Part shown: piece by piece, positions 1 to 8,450 of the stretch
Layout of the letters: each line of letters opens with the position of its first letter
Position numbering within the stretch: the first letter of the stretch is position 1
Assembly (NCBI GenBank): GCA_002492295.1
Contig: DKYC01000106.1
Location: forward strand, 1 to 47,370
DNA from: Lachnospiraceae bacterium UBA7110
GTDB taxonomy: Bacteria; Bacillota; Clostridia; Lachnospirales; Lachnospiraceae
DNA length: 47,370 bases
Reading direction: 5' to 3'
Program-made: the position numbers and the translations under genes
The notes under the pieces: model-generated
Told to the model about the DNA's origin: nothing
Databases searched by the model: none
Seen by the model: the letters and a program-made list of their open reading frames with translations, nothing else

Positions 1-92
1 AATTGTCATATCTTGATTCTTACCCAAAAAGAGGTATTTTTTTCCAAAGACACAAATTATTTTACACTACCAAGACAAATGGAAATTTAATA

Positions 93-620
93 TTATTCTG
101 CCCAAAACACTCTGTTATTTTTTCGCTTGGCTGCTTTTGGCGTATCTCCTTCGATATAGCCCACGGCACAATGCCCTATGCCTTCCCATTCTCCTTCAAC
201 ACCAAGGTCTTTCAATAATTGTTGATATTCCGGCAATTCAAATTCTTCTTTGGCTCTATGTATCCAAATACTGCCAAGTCCAAGAGAATGAGCGGCAAGC
301 ATCATGTTTCCCATAACAAGACTGCCATCGTACACACGATTTGCCCAATTCTTATCGGCAAGAACAATTAAAATAACAGGCGCACCATAAAATGGGTCAA
401 AGCCGTCTTTCCACCCACCGATTTTACAATTTATGACAGAGAACCTGTCACGCAGTTCCTTGTTTGTAACTGCAATCGTTATTGTTGCCTGTTTACCCAT
501 GCCATTCGCAGCATAAAGACCTGCTTCGATAATCTGCTCAATATCCTCTTTCGCAGGCATATCCGGCTTGAATTTGCGAATACTTCTGCGTTCTTTCATA
601 GCTCTGATAATACCGTTCAT
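93..620 (-). CDS. Nitroreductase family protein (FMN-dependent oxidoreductase)
   Basis: This 175-residue protein is a small single-domain nitroreductase-like flavoenzyme, which would use FMN and NAD(P)H to reduce an unknown substrate in the cytoplasm. The N-terminal KERRSIRKF motif (about residues 9-17) is the FMN-phosphate-binding signature of the family. The segment with GNMMLAAHSLGLGSIWIHRA (about 103-122) is the usual central helix and flavin-contact region, and the C-terminal IGHCAVGYIEGD matches the family ending. The start ATG follows GAGGAGGAG, and the gene begins 3 bases after the stop of the TIGR04076-family gene, so the two form one transcription unit. The family call is firm, but the substrate cannot be told. 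Confidence 0.88.
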   Translation of the reverse strand: MNGIIRAMKERRSIRKFKPDMPAKEDIEQIIEAGLYAANGMGKQATITIAVTNKELRDRFSVINCKIGGWKDGFDPFYGAPVILIVLADKNWANRVYDGSLVMGNMMLAAHSLGLGSIWIHRAKEEFELPEYQQLLKDLGVEGEWEGIGHCAVGYIEGDTPKAAKRKNNRVFWAE

Positions 621-623
621 TAT

Positions 624-983
624 TTACTCCTCCTCGTAATCAATTCTTTCAATTTTGAAAATGACAGGGCGTGTACCGTCTGAACAGCAGGTTATCATTA
701 CATTTTCTTCACGCATCCAGCCCTTCATTATTGCACCTCCCTGCAATCCTGTATAAATATAGCGCGCTATGGCGTCCCACGCTTCGGAACAGAAAGGCAT
801 TTTAGAACCGCCTGCAATCATATCAGGGTCTGCGTTTGTTTTAACAAGTGTGTTTAATCCCATTTGCCAAAAGTCGTCCTTCTCTTCATCACGGTAGAAA
901 ACAAATTCATCACCAACATTATAGCATGGACAGGCTCCGGCGTTCGGATTGGCACAATACTGATTTTGCAGGTCGGGGTACAA
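624..983 (-). CDS. TIGR04076 family protein, 5' end apparently frameshifted
   Basis: The protein resembles the TIGR04076 family, small proteins of unknown function: CPCYNVGDEFVF near the N-terminus, PFCSEAWDAIARYIY in the middle and CCSDGTRPVIFKIERI at the end. The open frame allows only a TTG start at 983. However, an ATG at complement 1019-1021 with an ideal GGAGG (1028-1032, 6-base spacing) lies upstream in another frame. Reading from that ATG and restoring one base after its fourth codon would give MKHK followed by KVTVIDKKLYPDL, the normal family N-terminus. The gene therefore looks disrupted by a one-base deletion near 1008-1012, or that base is a sequencing error. Nitroreductase follows 3 bases downstream. 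Confidence 0.75.
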   Translation of the reverse strand: MYPDLQNQYCANPNAGACPCYNVGDEFVFYRDEEKDDFWQMGLNTLVKTNADPDMIAGGSKMPFCSEAWDAIARYIYTGLQGGAIMKGWMREENVMITCCSDGTRPVIFKIERIDYEEE

Positions 984-1068
984 TTTTTTATCAATTACAG
1001 TTACTTTTACTTATGTTTCATGCTTAACCTCCGAATAATTTTAATTTACCGTTATAAACAATACCGAA

Positions 1069-1097
1069 ATTATATCATACAACCAACTGGATCACAA
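1069..1097 (-). promoter_or_regulatory. Promoter of the TIGR04076/nitroreductase unit
   Basis: On the minus strand, TTGTGA (complement 1092-1097) is followed after exactly 17 bases by TATAAT (complement 1069-1074). The predicted transcript starts near 1062, giving a leader of about 40 bases with GGAGG at complement 1028-1032 and ATG at complement 1019-1021. This supports the out-of-frame ATG as the original start of the first gene. Confidence 0.6.
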
Positions 1098-1316
1098 TGA
1101 CACATGATGATTTTCACGTATTTGTCCATCCATATTAACTTTTAACATTCTTATATCCTGCATTGACAAAAGGCATCTTTTTCATATTACGGCATGGAAC
1201 AGTGGAAGAGGGATTCTCCCTGATATATACCAGAGTTTTCCGGACAGTCTGCCAAGTCTTGGAAGCATCGGGATTTCATAGTATACTAAGATTACACAAA
1301 AGAAAGGAACTATAGG

Positions 1317-1600
1317 ATGATAAAGAAAACGCAGAATTTAAGACCTGATACAGTGTTAAAAATTACTGGAGTGATAACGGGCAGTTTGCAGACTTTTTTA
1401 ATGCAGTCCTGTTTGACGGGGAACAGGTTATCTTCCCTAATGAACTGGAAGACATCGACACAGAAGAATCATCCATAATGGAACACAGGGATTATGCAGA
1501 AAGCATTAAGGCATCAAGGGACAATATAAAAATATGTAAAAAAGTCCACCGCATATGCTGTTGAGCTTGTGATTCTTGGAATAGAGTCACAGGAGCATAC
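1317..1600 (+). pseudogene. Rpn-family (PD-(D/E)XK nuclease / putative transposase) 5' fragment, broken
   Basis: This is the N-terminal part of a gene resembling Rpn-family recombination-promoting nucleases, common as Lachnospiraceae multicopy genes. Translation from ATG 1317 (SD-like GAAAGGA) gives MIKKTQNLRPDTVL. After a one-base loss in the A-run near 1359 the frame continues NYWSDNGQFADFFNAVLFDG and later IFPNELEDIDTEESSI. A second frame change near 1535 leads into YAVELVILGIESQEH. The family normally continues with about 150 or more further residues. Here the reading frame runs directly into pectate lyase sequence at about 1600. TTGGAA (1259-1264), a 17-base spacer and TATACT (1282-1287) form a leftover promoter. 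Two frameshifts plus truncation make this non-functional. The family call comes from motif memory only. Confidence 0.6.
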
Positions 1601-4600
1601 GGCAAACAGTCAGAAAGGTCTCCAAATTTCCGGAAGCCATAACGTGATTGATCAGATTAATACATATTATAACGGAAATACAGGAATACAGATTGCAAGA
1701 GGCAATGCTGCTGACAATGATATCAGTGACTGACCGTCGTATAACACGGTAAAGAACTGTACTTCATTTAATAATGCAGATGCGACGTATGAGGATGCGG
1801 ATGGCTTTGCAGCCAAGCTGACGATAGGCATGGGCAATGTATTTGACGGATGTATCTCTGCTTACAATGCCGACGACGGCTGGGATTTCTATGCAAAAGG
1901 AATATCAGGACCGATTGGACAGGTGGTGATTAAGAACTCTATCACGTTTCGGAACGGATATGCATTAAAAAATGAAAAAGGTGAGCTTGACATATATGAA
2001 GGAAAGCCTACCGGTACCGGAAACGGAAACGGATTCAAAATGGGCGGCGAGAGCATTTCGGGACATCATATTCTTTTAAATTCCTATGCGTTTGAGAATA
2101 AGGCAAAGGGAATTGACAATAATTCGTGTCCTGACATACAGGCATACAACAGCATCTCGTTTAAGAATGAAGGCTCCAATATACTGCTTGCCGCAAAGTC
2201 TGCAACGAAGGAGACGGATTTTCGGATGCAGAACGTAATTTCTTATAAACCGGGTGAGAACGACAGTTATTCCACCGGTAAGCAGGATGCAGGCTATTTC
2301 TTAAATGACACAACGTATTTTGACGGAGCAAATAAAAACGGAAAGCGTGTGGAAGATGACTGGTTTGAATCACAGGATTTTGTTTTCCATATTACCGGCA
2401 GCGACGGAAGTCAGGGAGAAGATTCCACAATCGCAAGAAACAGCGACGGAACCATTAAAATAAACAACGGCTTTTTGCAGCTTACGGATAAAGGACGGAC
2501 GGAAGCGGGATTTGTTAATTTGAAACAGGATACAATCTCTGCAAATGTCGGGACAGTCATGGTCTATGTACCGGTGACGGACGGCAGTGAAGGCGATATC
2601 GCAGGCGGCGCCGTTATCGGCGGAACAGGCTCTGATGATATCACCATTGATAAAGATAAAGATACATCAGGTGAGATTTCAAAAGGCGACGAAGATACGG
2701 AAAGCAGTGCGGCATGGTCTGATGAGGAGCTTGCCTTAATTGACACGACGATTGGAAAAATCACAATTCTTTTGGATTTGGATGCAGAGTCGCTGGACGG
2801 CAACGGATATTACCATATTCCATACACGGGCATGGCAGTAAAGCCGGGTGTGCGCGTGGCAATGGGAAATGGTTCGGACGTACTGCCAAGCGAAGTAGAT
2901 GCAGCTAATTTTACGGTGACATATAAAAACAATAAGCTCGCATATCCGTATTCCCCGAAAGATTCTCAATTTGACGGCAAAAAGGCGCCTGCAGTCATTT
3001 TGAAAGGAAAGGGAAATTATAAGGGAACATATCCCATTTACTTTATGATTGACAGAATTTCTCTTGATGACAGCAGCAAGGTGGCAAATACCGGTCTTGT
3101 AACGGTCGAAACAGGCAAAAGCATAGTGCTGCCTAAGCTGATGTATAACGGCAAGGCGCTGAGTGAAAAGGAGTACGGCTATAAAAATGCGGAAATAAGA
3201 GATGCAGACGGCAGGAAAGTAAATGAAATCAAGAAAAAAGGAAACTACACGGTAACATACAAGGCGTTGGATTTGAATTTCACAGGCACGGTGACATCAG
3301 ATGTACGCGTGTTATCGACGGACGAAGTAACAAATATGACTGATATCAGCAGGCTAAAGACAGAGAAAATCACCAATGTGACCTATAACGGCAAACCGCA
3401 TACGCCAGCAGTCCGGTTCAAGGATGGCAAGTCTGCAAACGATGTTTGCAGTGTACAGTATGTCGGCAACATTGACGCCGGTACAGCATCAGTCATACTG
3501 ACAGGCAATATGGAGAAAAACTATTATGGTACAAAGACCGTCACATTTAAGATTATGTCAAAGTCTTTAAACCTGAATGACTATTCCATAACAGCAAGAT
3601 ACAATGGAAAAGATATTGTGTTTGATAGGGAACATAAGAAGTTTGATACTCCCATTGATTCAAACGGCTCAAGTGTCAGCTTTAACGGTGTACAGGTATG
3701 GGTAGGTGCGGCAAAGAGCGGCGAAGAAGCACTCAAAGAAGGTATTGACTATAAGGTAGCATATTCCGGCGTCAGGAAGGCAGGTACAGGCAGCATAATC
3801 ATTAAAGGAATCGGAAACTACAAAGGCAGCATGAAAGGCTCCTTTAAGATTGAGGCACATGATATTACATCGGACAGCACTTTTACAGTGCAGATATCCG
3901 ACCAGCCATATGCGAAGAATTTTAAAGCGCCGACAATTATATTGAAAAAAGGCAACATGGTCATTTCACCGGATAATTACACGGTAACCTGTACGGAAAA
4001 AGTTTTGGGTGATTCCGTTGCGACCGTAACGGGCAAAAATCTGCTCAAGGGCAAGAAAACCAATATTCCGTTCAAAATTGTGGAAAAAGAGATGTCCGCA
4101 GTAGTCATAAGTGCGCCGAACGTATATAACGGCGGCAGCGTTAAGACAAAAGGGGATCAGATACCGTTTATGACGAAAGCTGCAGTTTTTGATAATAACA
4201 GAAAAATGGCGCTCAAAAAAGATTACACGCTTGAATATTACAAGGCAGACCAGTTTGATAAAGCGTTGTTTGACGAGACAACCGGAACTGCGTATTACAA
4301 AGATGCCGCAACAGGTGAAAAAAAGAAAGGCATGCCGCTTGGAAAAAATGAAAAAGTTGATTTTACAGGCGCAAGCCAAACCATCTATGTTGTTGCAAAA
4401 GCAGTTAAGGGCAGCGGTCACAAAGGCGCAACGTATACCTCTTACAGCCTTGTAGGCAAGAATATGCTGGATCGACTGAAAGTTGAAAAGCTTGATACTC
4501 CTATCGGGTATAAAGAAGGGGAAGCCGCCAACGTATTGATTGGCAGAATTATGGGACAGTATGTATCCGAGGGCAGGCTGAAAATCCAAAACAAGAAATT

Positions 4601-4802
4601 TTCCGAGGACGGAAGGTATGTGAATGAGGATAGGTCTACACTGCTGACTGCCAATGACTATGAGATTGATTACAGCAAGAGTAAGTACAAAAAAGGTAAG
4701 GCAACAATTGTCATTAACGGCAAGGGCGATTATGCGGGTACAAAGAAGATTTCCGTAAGGGTAGAACCGCTTGATTTACATGGTTTTTTGTCGGGAAAAT
4801 AA
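1601..4802 (+). pseudogene. PL9-type pectate lyase with C-terminal Ig-like modules, 5'-truncated with in-frame stop
   Basis: Coding sequence starts abruptly at about 1601 with NSQKGLQISGSHNVID, the parallel beta-helix of pectate lyase family 9. A TGA at 1731-1733 interrupts the motif D-(W)-PSYN where Trp (TGG) is expected. The remaining open frame reads DADGFAAKL and YNADDGWDFYAK; in PL9 enzymes this stretch carries calcium-binding Asp residues and the catalytic Lys. It then ends the lyase domain near YFDG (about 2330). From about 2750 to 4790 there are roughly six repeated modules of about 80-100 residues (pattern YNGK, P-V, Y-V-Y, GTG, GNYKG), typical of secreted clostridial proteins. The signal peptide and N-terminal part are missing. 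A 990-residue product could start at ATG 1830, but it would be unexported and incomplete. Ancestral role: extracellular pectin breakdown. Confidence 0.75.
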
Positions 4803-4887
4803 TGATTGAATGAGGCTATCGTTAACGCAAAATATTTATGGTAGGCAAGAGAACATTCTTGCTTCGCATAGAAAATGACTATTAAAT

Positions 4888-4948
4888 AATTGTCCGGTAT
4901 AATGTGAGACAATATAATTGTTTTCATAAACTATACCGGGCAATTTTT
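4888..4948 (+). terminator. Long hairpin, probable terminator after the lyase remnant
   Basis: AATTGTCCGGTATA (4888-4901) pairs with TATACCGGGCAATT (4932-4945) over 14 positions with one T-G wobble and is followed by TTT. The 30-base loop contains a smaller inverted repeat, ACAAT-ATA-ATTGT. The position 86 bases after the lyase stop fits an intrinsic terminator. A short non-autonomous element cannot be excluded. Confidence 0.55.
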
Positions 4949-5234
4949 AGTGGTAAATAAAGGCAAAGGCGATTTTCCTATCCAGTTAAATTTCCTGTTG
5001 ATTGGTCGGTTTCTTTATGCTAAAATCCACCTGGATCTGTTATTATTTTATATTTTTCCCGGATATGGGAAGCCCAGCCGCCAGCCGCAAGGCGATTATA
5101 CAGGCACGTTTATGGCATCAATGCGTTTACTGCGTTGGTGCTTTTTTTAAGAACATTGGATGACTGGTAAAACGCGATAGCGTGCCCTGCCGTGAGGTGC
5201 CGGGCGAATTTGTGGATATTTTGCACAAAATAAT
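4949..5234 (+). other. Gene-poor stretch with possible 3' gene remnant
   Basis: No intact gene is recognised. One frame ends with the plausible C-terminus RLYRHVYGINAFTALVLF followed by LRTLDDW and TAA at about 5167-5169. This looks like the tail of a membrane protein but has no start and no identifiable family. The same bases form the terminator-like hairpin at 5115-5148, so the coding resemblance may be chance. Confidence 0.25.
5115..5148 (+). terminator. Rho-independent terminator
   Basis: GCATCAATG (5115-5123) pairs with CGTTGGTGC (5133-5141) over 9 positions including two G-T wobbles, with a 9-base loop and seven Ts (5142-5148). It isolates the feo promoter from upstream transcription. 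Confidence 0.55.
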
Positions 5235-5257
5235 AAGTTAGTATTCCCAAACATATT

Positions 5258-5284
5258 GGTTAGTATGATGAAACTTTGGTTAGT
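5258..5284 (+). repeat. Direct GGTTAGT repeats upstream of the feo promoter
   Basis: TTGGTTAGT occurs at 5256-5264 and again at 5276-5284, exactly 20 bases apart. A lone TTAGT lies at 5238-5242. The same GGTTAGT core recurs at 5334-5340 and 5368-5374 as the left arm of two palindromes, so these are probably extra half-sites for the same regulator. Confidence 0.5.
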
Positions 5285-5297
5285 GATAAAAAGAGCG

Positions 5298-5326
5298 TTG
5301 ACAAAGACCGCTTATTGTCATATCAT
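5298..5326 (+). promoter_or_regulatory. feo operon promoter
   Basis: A consensus -35 TTGACA (5298-5303), a 17-base spacer and a -10 TATCAT (5321-5326) lie 83 bases before the first feoA. The palindrome at 5335-5350 sits at the expected transcription start, so a bound protein would block initiation. Confidence 0.75.
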
Positions 5327-5334
5327 AATACATG

Positions 5335-5350
5335 GTTAGTGAATACTAAC
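5335..5350 (+). promoter_or_regulatory. Operator palindrome, probable metal-repressor box (site 1)
   Basis: GTTAGT-GAAT-ACTAAC is a perfect inverted repeat with 6-base arms, placed directly downstream of the feo -10 element. The TTAG..CTAA core resembles the DtxR/IdeR type of iron box. Assignment to that family is inference, since no regulator gene is in the window. Confidence 0.6.
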
Positions 5351-5369
5351 TTTTATTTGGCAGACTGGG

Positions 5370-5383
5370 TTAGTGTAAACTAA
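5370..5383 (+). promoter_or_regulatory. Operator palindrome, probable metal-repressor box (site 2)
   Basis: TTAGT-GTAA-ACTAA is a perfect inverted repeat with 5-base arms and the same 4-base spacing as the site at 5335. It lies in the 5' leader 25 bases before the first feoA start. Confidence 0.55.
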
Positions 5384-5408
5384 TACATATTTCAAAGAAG
5401 GTGAATGC

Positions 5409-5621
5409 ATGATGCCGCTTACATTGGCAGAAGTAGGGGAGGAAAACATTATCAGGAAAGTCGGGGGAAAGCAGGAAGTCAAGGCTCATTTGGAAAATCT
5501 CGGTTTTACTGTGGGAGGGGCGGTTACGGTAGTCAGCGCCATCGGGGGCAATGTCATCGTGAACGTGAAGGATTCCCGTGTCGCAGTCAGCAGGGAGATG
5601 GCGCAGAGAATCATGGTGTGA
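5409..5621 (+). CDS. feoA: FeoA family ferrous iron transport accessory protein (first copy)
   Basis: This 70-residue SH3-like FeoA domain protein starts LTLAEVGEENIIRKVGGKQE and continues with HLENLGFTVGGAVTVV and the GGNVIVNVKDSRVAVSREMA strand, the usual FeoA pattern. FeoA is a cytosolic partner of the FeoB Fe(II) permease. Two adjacent ATGs (5409, 5412) follow AAGAAGGTG; the first is taken. It lies at the head of the operon, 70 bases before the second feoA. It differs clearly from the second copy in sequence, so the two are paralogues with probably distinct contacts rather than a recent duplication. Confidence 0.88.
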   Translation: MMPLTLAEVGEENIIRKVGGKQEVKAHLENLGFTVGGAVTVVSAIGGNVIVNVKDSRVAVSREMAQRIMV

Positions 5622-5691
5622 GCAATGCGAAAAGCAGCATACTCCACGGAGCTTTGAGCGTGTATATTATGAAGCGAGGAGGAAACAGAAA

Positions 5692-5919
5692 ATGAGAACA
5701 CTGAAGGAATCAAAAGTTGGCGATACCGTCCGGGTCGTGAAGCTTCACGGCGAGGGAGCGGTCAAACGCCGGATTATGGACATGGGGCTGACAAAGGGGG
5801 TGGATGTGCAGATCCGCAAGGTGGCGCCTCTAGGTGATCCGATTGAAGTGACTGTCCGCGGCTATGAGCTTTCCATCCGGAAGGCGGATGCGGAGATGAT
5901 TGAGGTAGACAACGTGTAA
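5692..5919 (+). CDS. feoA: FeoA family ferrous iron transport accessory protein (second copy)
   Basis: This is a 75-residue FeoA-domain protein: LKESKVGDTVRVVKLHGEGA, then RRIMDMGLTKGVDVQIRKVA and PLGDPIEVTVRGYELSIRK. It is closer to canonical FeoA than the upstream copy because it has the full R-x-x-DMG-x-T-x-G and DPIE motifs. The start ATG 5692 follows GAGGAGG (5676-5682) by 9 bases. The frame is open further upstream but without an SD or family similarity. The 112-base gap to feoB contains another TTAGTT/AACTAA palindrome. Its role is to support FeoB-mediated Fe(II) uptake at the membrane. Confidence 0.92.
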   Translation: MRTLKESKVGDTVRVVKLHGEGAVKRRIMDMGLTKGVDVQIRKVAPLGDPIEVTVRGYELSIRKADAEMIEVDNV

Positions 5920-5995
5920 AGAATGGCTGAAAAGCAGCATTTTTCTGAGGTGTTGGTAAGACTGGGGATAACTCCCTAAATTTTTTAATCAATAG

Positions 5996-6009
5996 TTAGT
6001 TACAACTAA
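5996..6009 (+). promoter_or_regulatory. Operator-like palindrome directly before feoB
   Basis: TTAGTT-AC-AACTAA is a perfect inverted repeat with 6-base arms and shares the TTAGT/ACTAA arms of the sites at 5335 and 5370. It sits just upstream of the feoB ribosome-binding site AAAAGGAGAGG, suggesting a second control point inside the operon. Confidence 0.5.
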
Positions 6010-6031
6010 TAGAAAAAGGAGAGGAAAAATT

Positions 6032-8434
6032 ATGAGTATGCGAATTGCCCTTGCGGGTAACCCGAACTGCGGAAAAACAACGCTGTTCAATGCCTTGACA
6101 GGATCCAATCAGTTCGTCGGAAACTGGCCGGGTGTCACAGTAGAGAAAAAGGAAGGAAAGCTGAAAAGGCACGACGGCGTGACCATCACCGACCTTCCAG
6201 GTATTTATTCCCTTTCCCCCTACACATTGGAGGAAGTGGTGGCAAGAAATTATTTGATTGGCGAGCGTCCCGATGCGATTCTGAATATCATCGACGGAAC
6301 GAACCTGGAGAGGAATCTGTACCTGACCACCCAGCTCACCGAGCTTGGCATTCCGGTTGTTGTGGTCGTCAACATGATGGACGTGGTGGAGAAAAACGGT
6401 GATAAAATCAACACGAAGGAGCTGTCGCAGGCGCTTGGCTGTAAGGTGGTGGAAATCTCCGCCCTGAAGGGAAACGGCATCGTGGAGGCTGCGGAGGCAG
6501 CAATTGACGCGGCAAACAACGGGAAGACCGTTCCCCTGCACACCTTCTCGGGTACAGTGGAGCACGCTCTTGCCCATATCGAGGAGGCTGCGGTGCACGG
6601 TCTGCCGGAGGAGCAGCAGCGTTTCTATGCCATCAAGCTGTTTGAGCGTGACGACAAGGTCCTGGAGCAGCTTGGTCTGAGTGAGTCTGTCCGCTCCCAC
6701 ATTGAAACAGATATCAGGGCGGCGGAGAAGGAGATGGACGACGATGCGGAATCCATTATTACCAACGAGCGGTATATCTATATCGGCAGCATCATCAAAG
6801 GGTGCTTAAAGAAAAAATCGGCAGGGAAGCTGACCAATTCCGATAAAATAGACAGGATTGTGACAAACCGTTTCTTAGGTCTTCCGATTTTTGCGGTGAT
6901 TATGTTTCTTGTGTATTATATATCCATGGTGACGGTGGGAAGCGCGGCGACGGACTGGGCAAATGACGGACTGTTCGGCGACGGATGGCATCTGTTCGGT
7001 ATCGGCTCGGGAGACTACGGGGAGGCGGCTGGGGAGTACGGCGATGCGGCGCTGATTGTGGATGGTTATGACGCCTATGTGGAAGAAAGCGGCGCGGCTC
7101 CCACAGGTGATTTCCCCTATGAAGTGGTGGACGACGAGACGCTGGAAGTGACGGTGGAGACGGCATCCCTCGAAGATTATGAGAGTGCGCTTGCAGTGAT
7201 GGAGCAATACGGCGATGAGCCTAATCCGGCGGCTTACGGGGTATGGGTTCCCGGCATCCCGGTTCTTGTGGGGAACGGATTGGAAGCTGTGGGAGTCGCA
7301 GACTGGCTTGCAGGGCTTATCAATGACGGTATCGTGGCAGGCGTTGGCGCGGTTTTGGGATTTGTGCCGCAGATGCTTGTTCTGTTCCTGCTCCTTGCGT
7401 TCCTTGAGGCGTGCGGCTATATGGCGCGTATTGCTTTTGTGCTGGACCGGGTTTTCCGCAAATTCGGATTGTCGGGCAAGTCTTTTATCCCGATGCTTAT
7501 TGGTACCGGCTGCGGTATTCCGGGTATCATGGCGTCGAGGACGATTGAGAATGAGCGTGACCGCCGTATGACGATTATGATAACTACCTTTATTCCCTGC
7601 GGTGCGAAGGTGCCTTTTATCTCCATGGTTGCAGGTGCAATTTTCGGCGGTTCCGCATGGGTGGCGACAAGCGCGTACTTTGTAGGCATGGCGGCAATCA
7701 TTATCTCCGGTATTATGTTGAAGAAAACGAAAATGTTCTCCGGCGATCCGGCTCCTTTTGTCATGGAGCTTCCGGCTTACCATATGCCCACTGCGGGTAA
7801 TGTGCTGCGCTCCATGTGGGAGCGCGGATGGTCTTTCATCAAGAAGGCTGGCACCATTATCCTGCTCTCCACGATTGTAATTTGGTTTACGACTTACTTT
7901 GGATTTACGTCAGATGGCTTCCGGATGTTTGCCGAGGAGGAGATGGATCAGTCCCTTCTTGCGGTCATCGGTAGTGCAATCGCATGGATTTTCATACCGC
8001 TTGGCTGGGGAAACTGGCAGGCGGCGGTGGCGTCTATCACGGGTCTTGTGGCGAAGGAAAATATTGTCGGAACAATGGGGATTCTCTATCCCGGCGGATG
8101 GTCTGAGATTGCGGAGAATTTCAACATGGTCTCCGGATATTCCTTTCTTGTGTTCAACCTTCTTTGTGCGCCCTGCTTTGCGGCAATCGGCGCTATTAAA
8201 CGGGAGATGAACAATGCGAAATGGACCTGGTTCGCTATCTGTTATCAGTGCGGGTTAGCCTATGCGGTGGCGCTGATGGTGAACCAGATTGGTTCGGCGT
8301 TTACCGGGAACTTAAATGTAATCGGTCTTTTGGCTGCCATCGTCATCCTTAGCGGTATGATTTATATGTTGTTCAGACCTTATAAAGAGGCGACAAAGCT
8401 GACCACAAACATGAAACTGAAAACAGCAAAGTAA
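6032..8434 (+). CDS. feoB: Ferrous iron transporter FeoB
   Basis: This 800-residue FeoB moves Fe(II) across the cytoplasmic membrane using an N-terminal G-protein domain. The G1 P-loop GNPNCGKT is at residues 9-16, the G3 DLPGIYSL near 54-61, and G4 NMMD follows VVVV. After the NFeoB helical domain come the membrane segments with the family gate motifs GYMARIAFVLDR, PMLIGTGCGIPGIMASRTIE and TFIPCGAKVPF. An acidic insertion of roughly 85 residues (about 315-400, rich in Asp, Glu, Gly, Tyr) lies between the first membrane segment and VPGIPVLVGNGLEAVG. This region is short in textbook FeoB. Start 6032 is chosen from AAAAGGAGAGG; ATG 6038 is a possible alternative. It is followed 16 bases later by the Cys-rich partner gene. 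Confidence 0.96.
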   Translation: MSMRIALAGNPNCGKTTLFNALTGSNQFVGNWPGVTVEKKEGKLKRHDGVTITDLPGIYSLSPYTLEEVVARNYLIGERPDAILNIIDGTNLERNLYLTTQLTELGIPVVVVVNMMDVVEKNGDKINTKELSQALGCKVVEISALKGNGIVEAAEAAIDAANNGKTVPLHTFSGTVEHALAHIEEAAVHGLPEEQQRFYAIKLFERDDKVLEQLGLSESVRSHIETDIRAAEKEMDDDAESIITNERYIYIGSIIKGCLKKKSAGKLTNSDKIDRIVTNRFLGLPIFAVIMFLVYYISMVTVGSAATDWANDGLFGDGWHLFGIGSGDYGEAAGEYGDAALIVDGYDAYVEESGAAPTGDFPYEVVDDETLEVTVETASLEDYESALAVMEQYGDEPNPAAYGVWVPGIPVLVGNGLEAVGVADWLAGLINDGIVAGVGAVLGFVPQMLVLFLLLAFLEACGYMARIAFVLDRVFRKFGLSGKSFIPMLIGTGCGIPGIMASRTIENERDRRMTIMITTFIPCGAKVPFISMVAGAIFGGSAWVATSAYFVGMAAIIISGIMLKKTKMFSGDPAPFVMELPAYHMPTAGNVLRSMWERGWSFIKKAGTIILLSTIVIWFTTYFGFTSDGFRMFAEEEMDQSLLAVIGSAIAWIFIPLGWGNWQAAVASITGLVAKENIVGTMGILYPGGWSEIAENFNMVSGYSFLVFNLLCAPCFAAIGAIKREMNNAKWTWFAICYQCGLAYAVALMVNQIGSAFTGNLNVIGLLAAIVILSGMIYMLFRPYKEATKLTTNMKLKTAK

Positions 8435-8450
8435 GGACAGGAGGATTTCA

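Noticed and set aside
4888..4945. Miniature inverted-repeat element
   Set aside because: No target duplication or second copy in the window; position and T-run fit a terminator better.
5115..5170. C-terminal end of a membrane protein gene (VYGINAFTALVLF)
   Set aside because: No upstream coding signal or family is seen and the bases are explained by a terminator hairpin.
5629..5940. Repeated GAAAAGCAGCAT after each feoA copy as evidence of tandem duplication
   Set aside because: It is only 12 bases and the two FeoA proteins are too different for a recent duplication.
5923..5945. Hairpin plus five Ts between the second feoA and feoB as an attenuator
   Set aside because: The stem ATGGCTG/CAGCAT is only six pairs with a bulged G, too weak to call.
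6875..7783. Long minus-strand open frame of about 300 codons opposite feoB
   Set aside because: It is a codon-bias shadow of feoB with His/Arg-rich nonsense composition and no SD.
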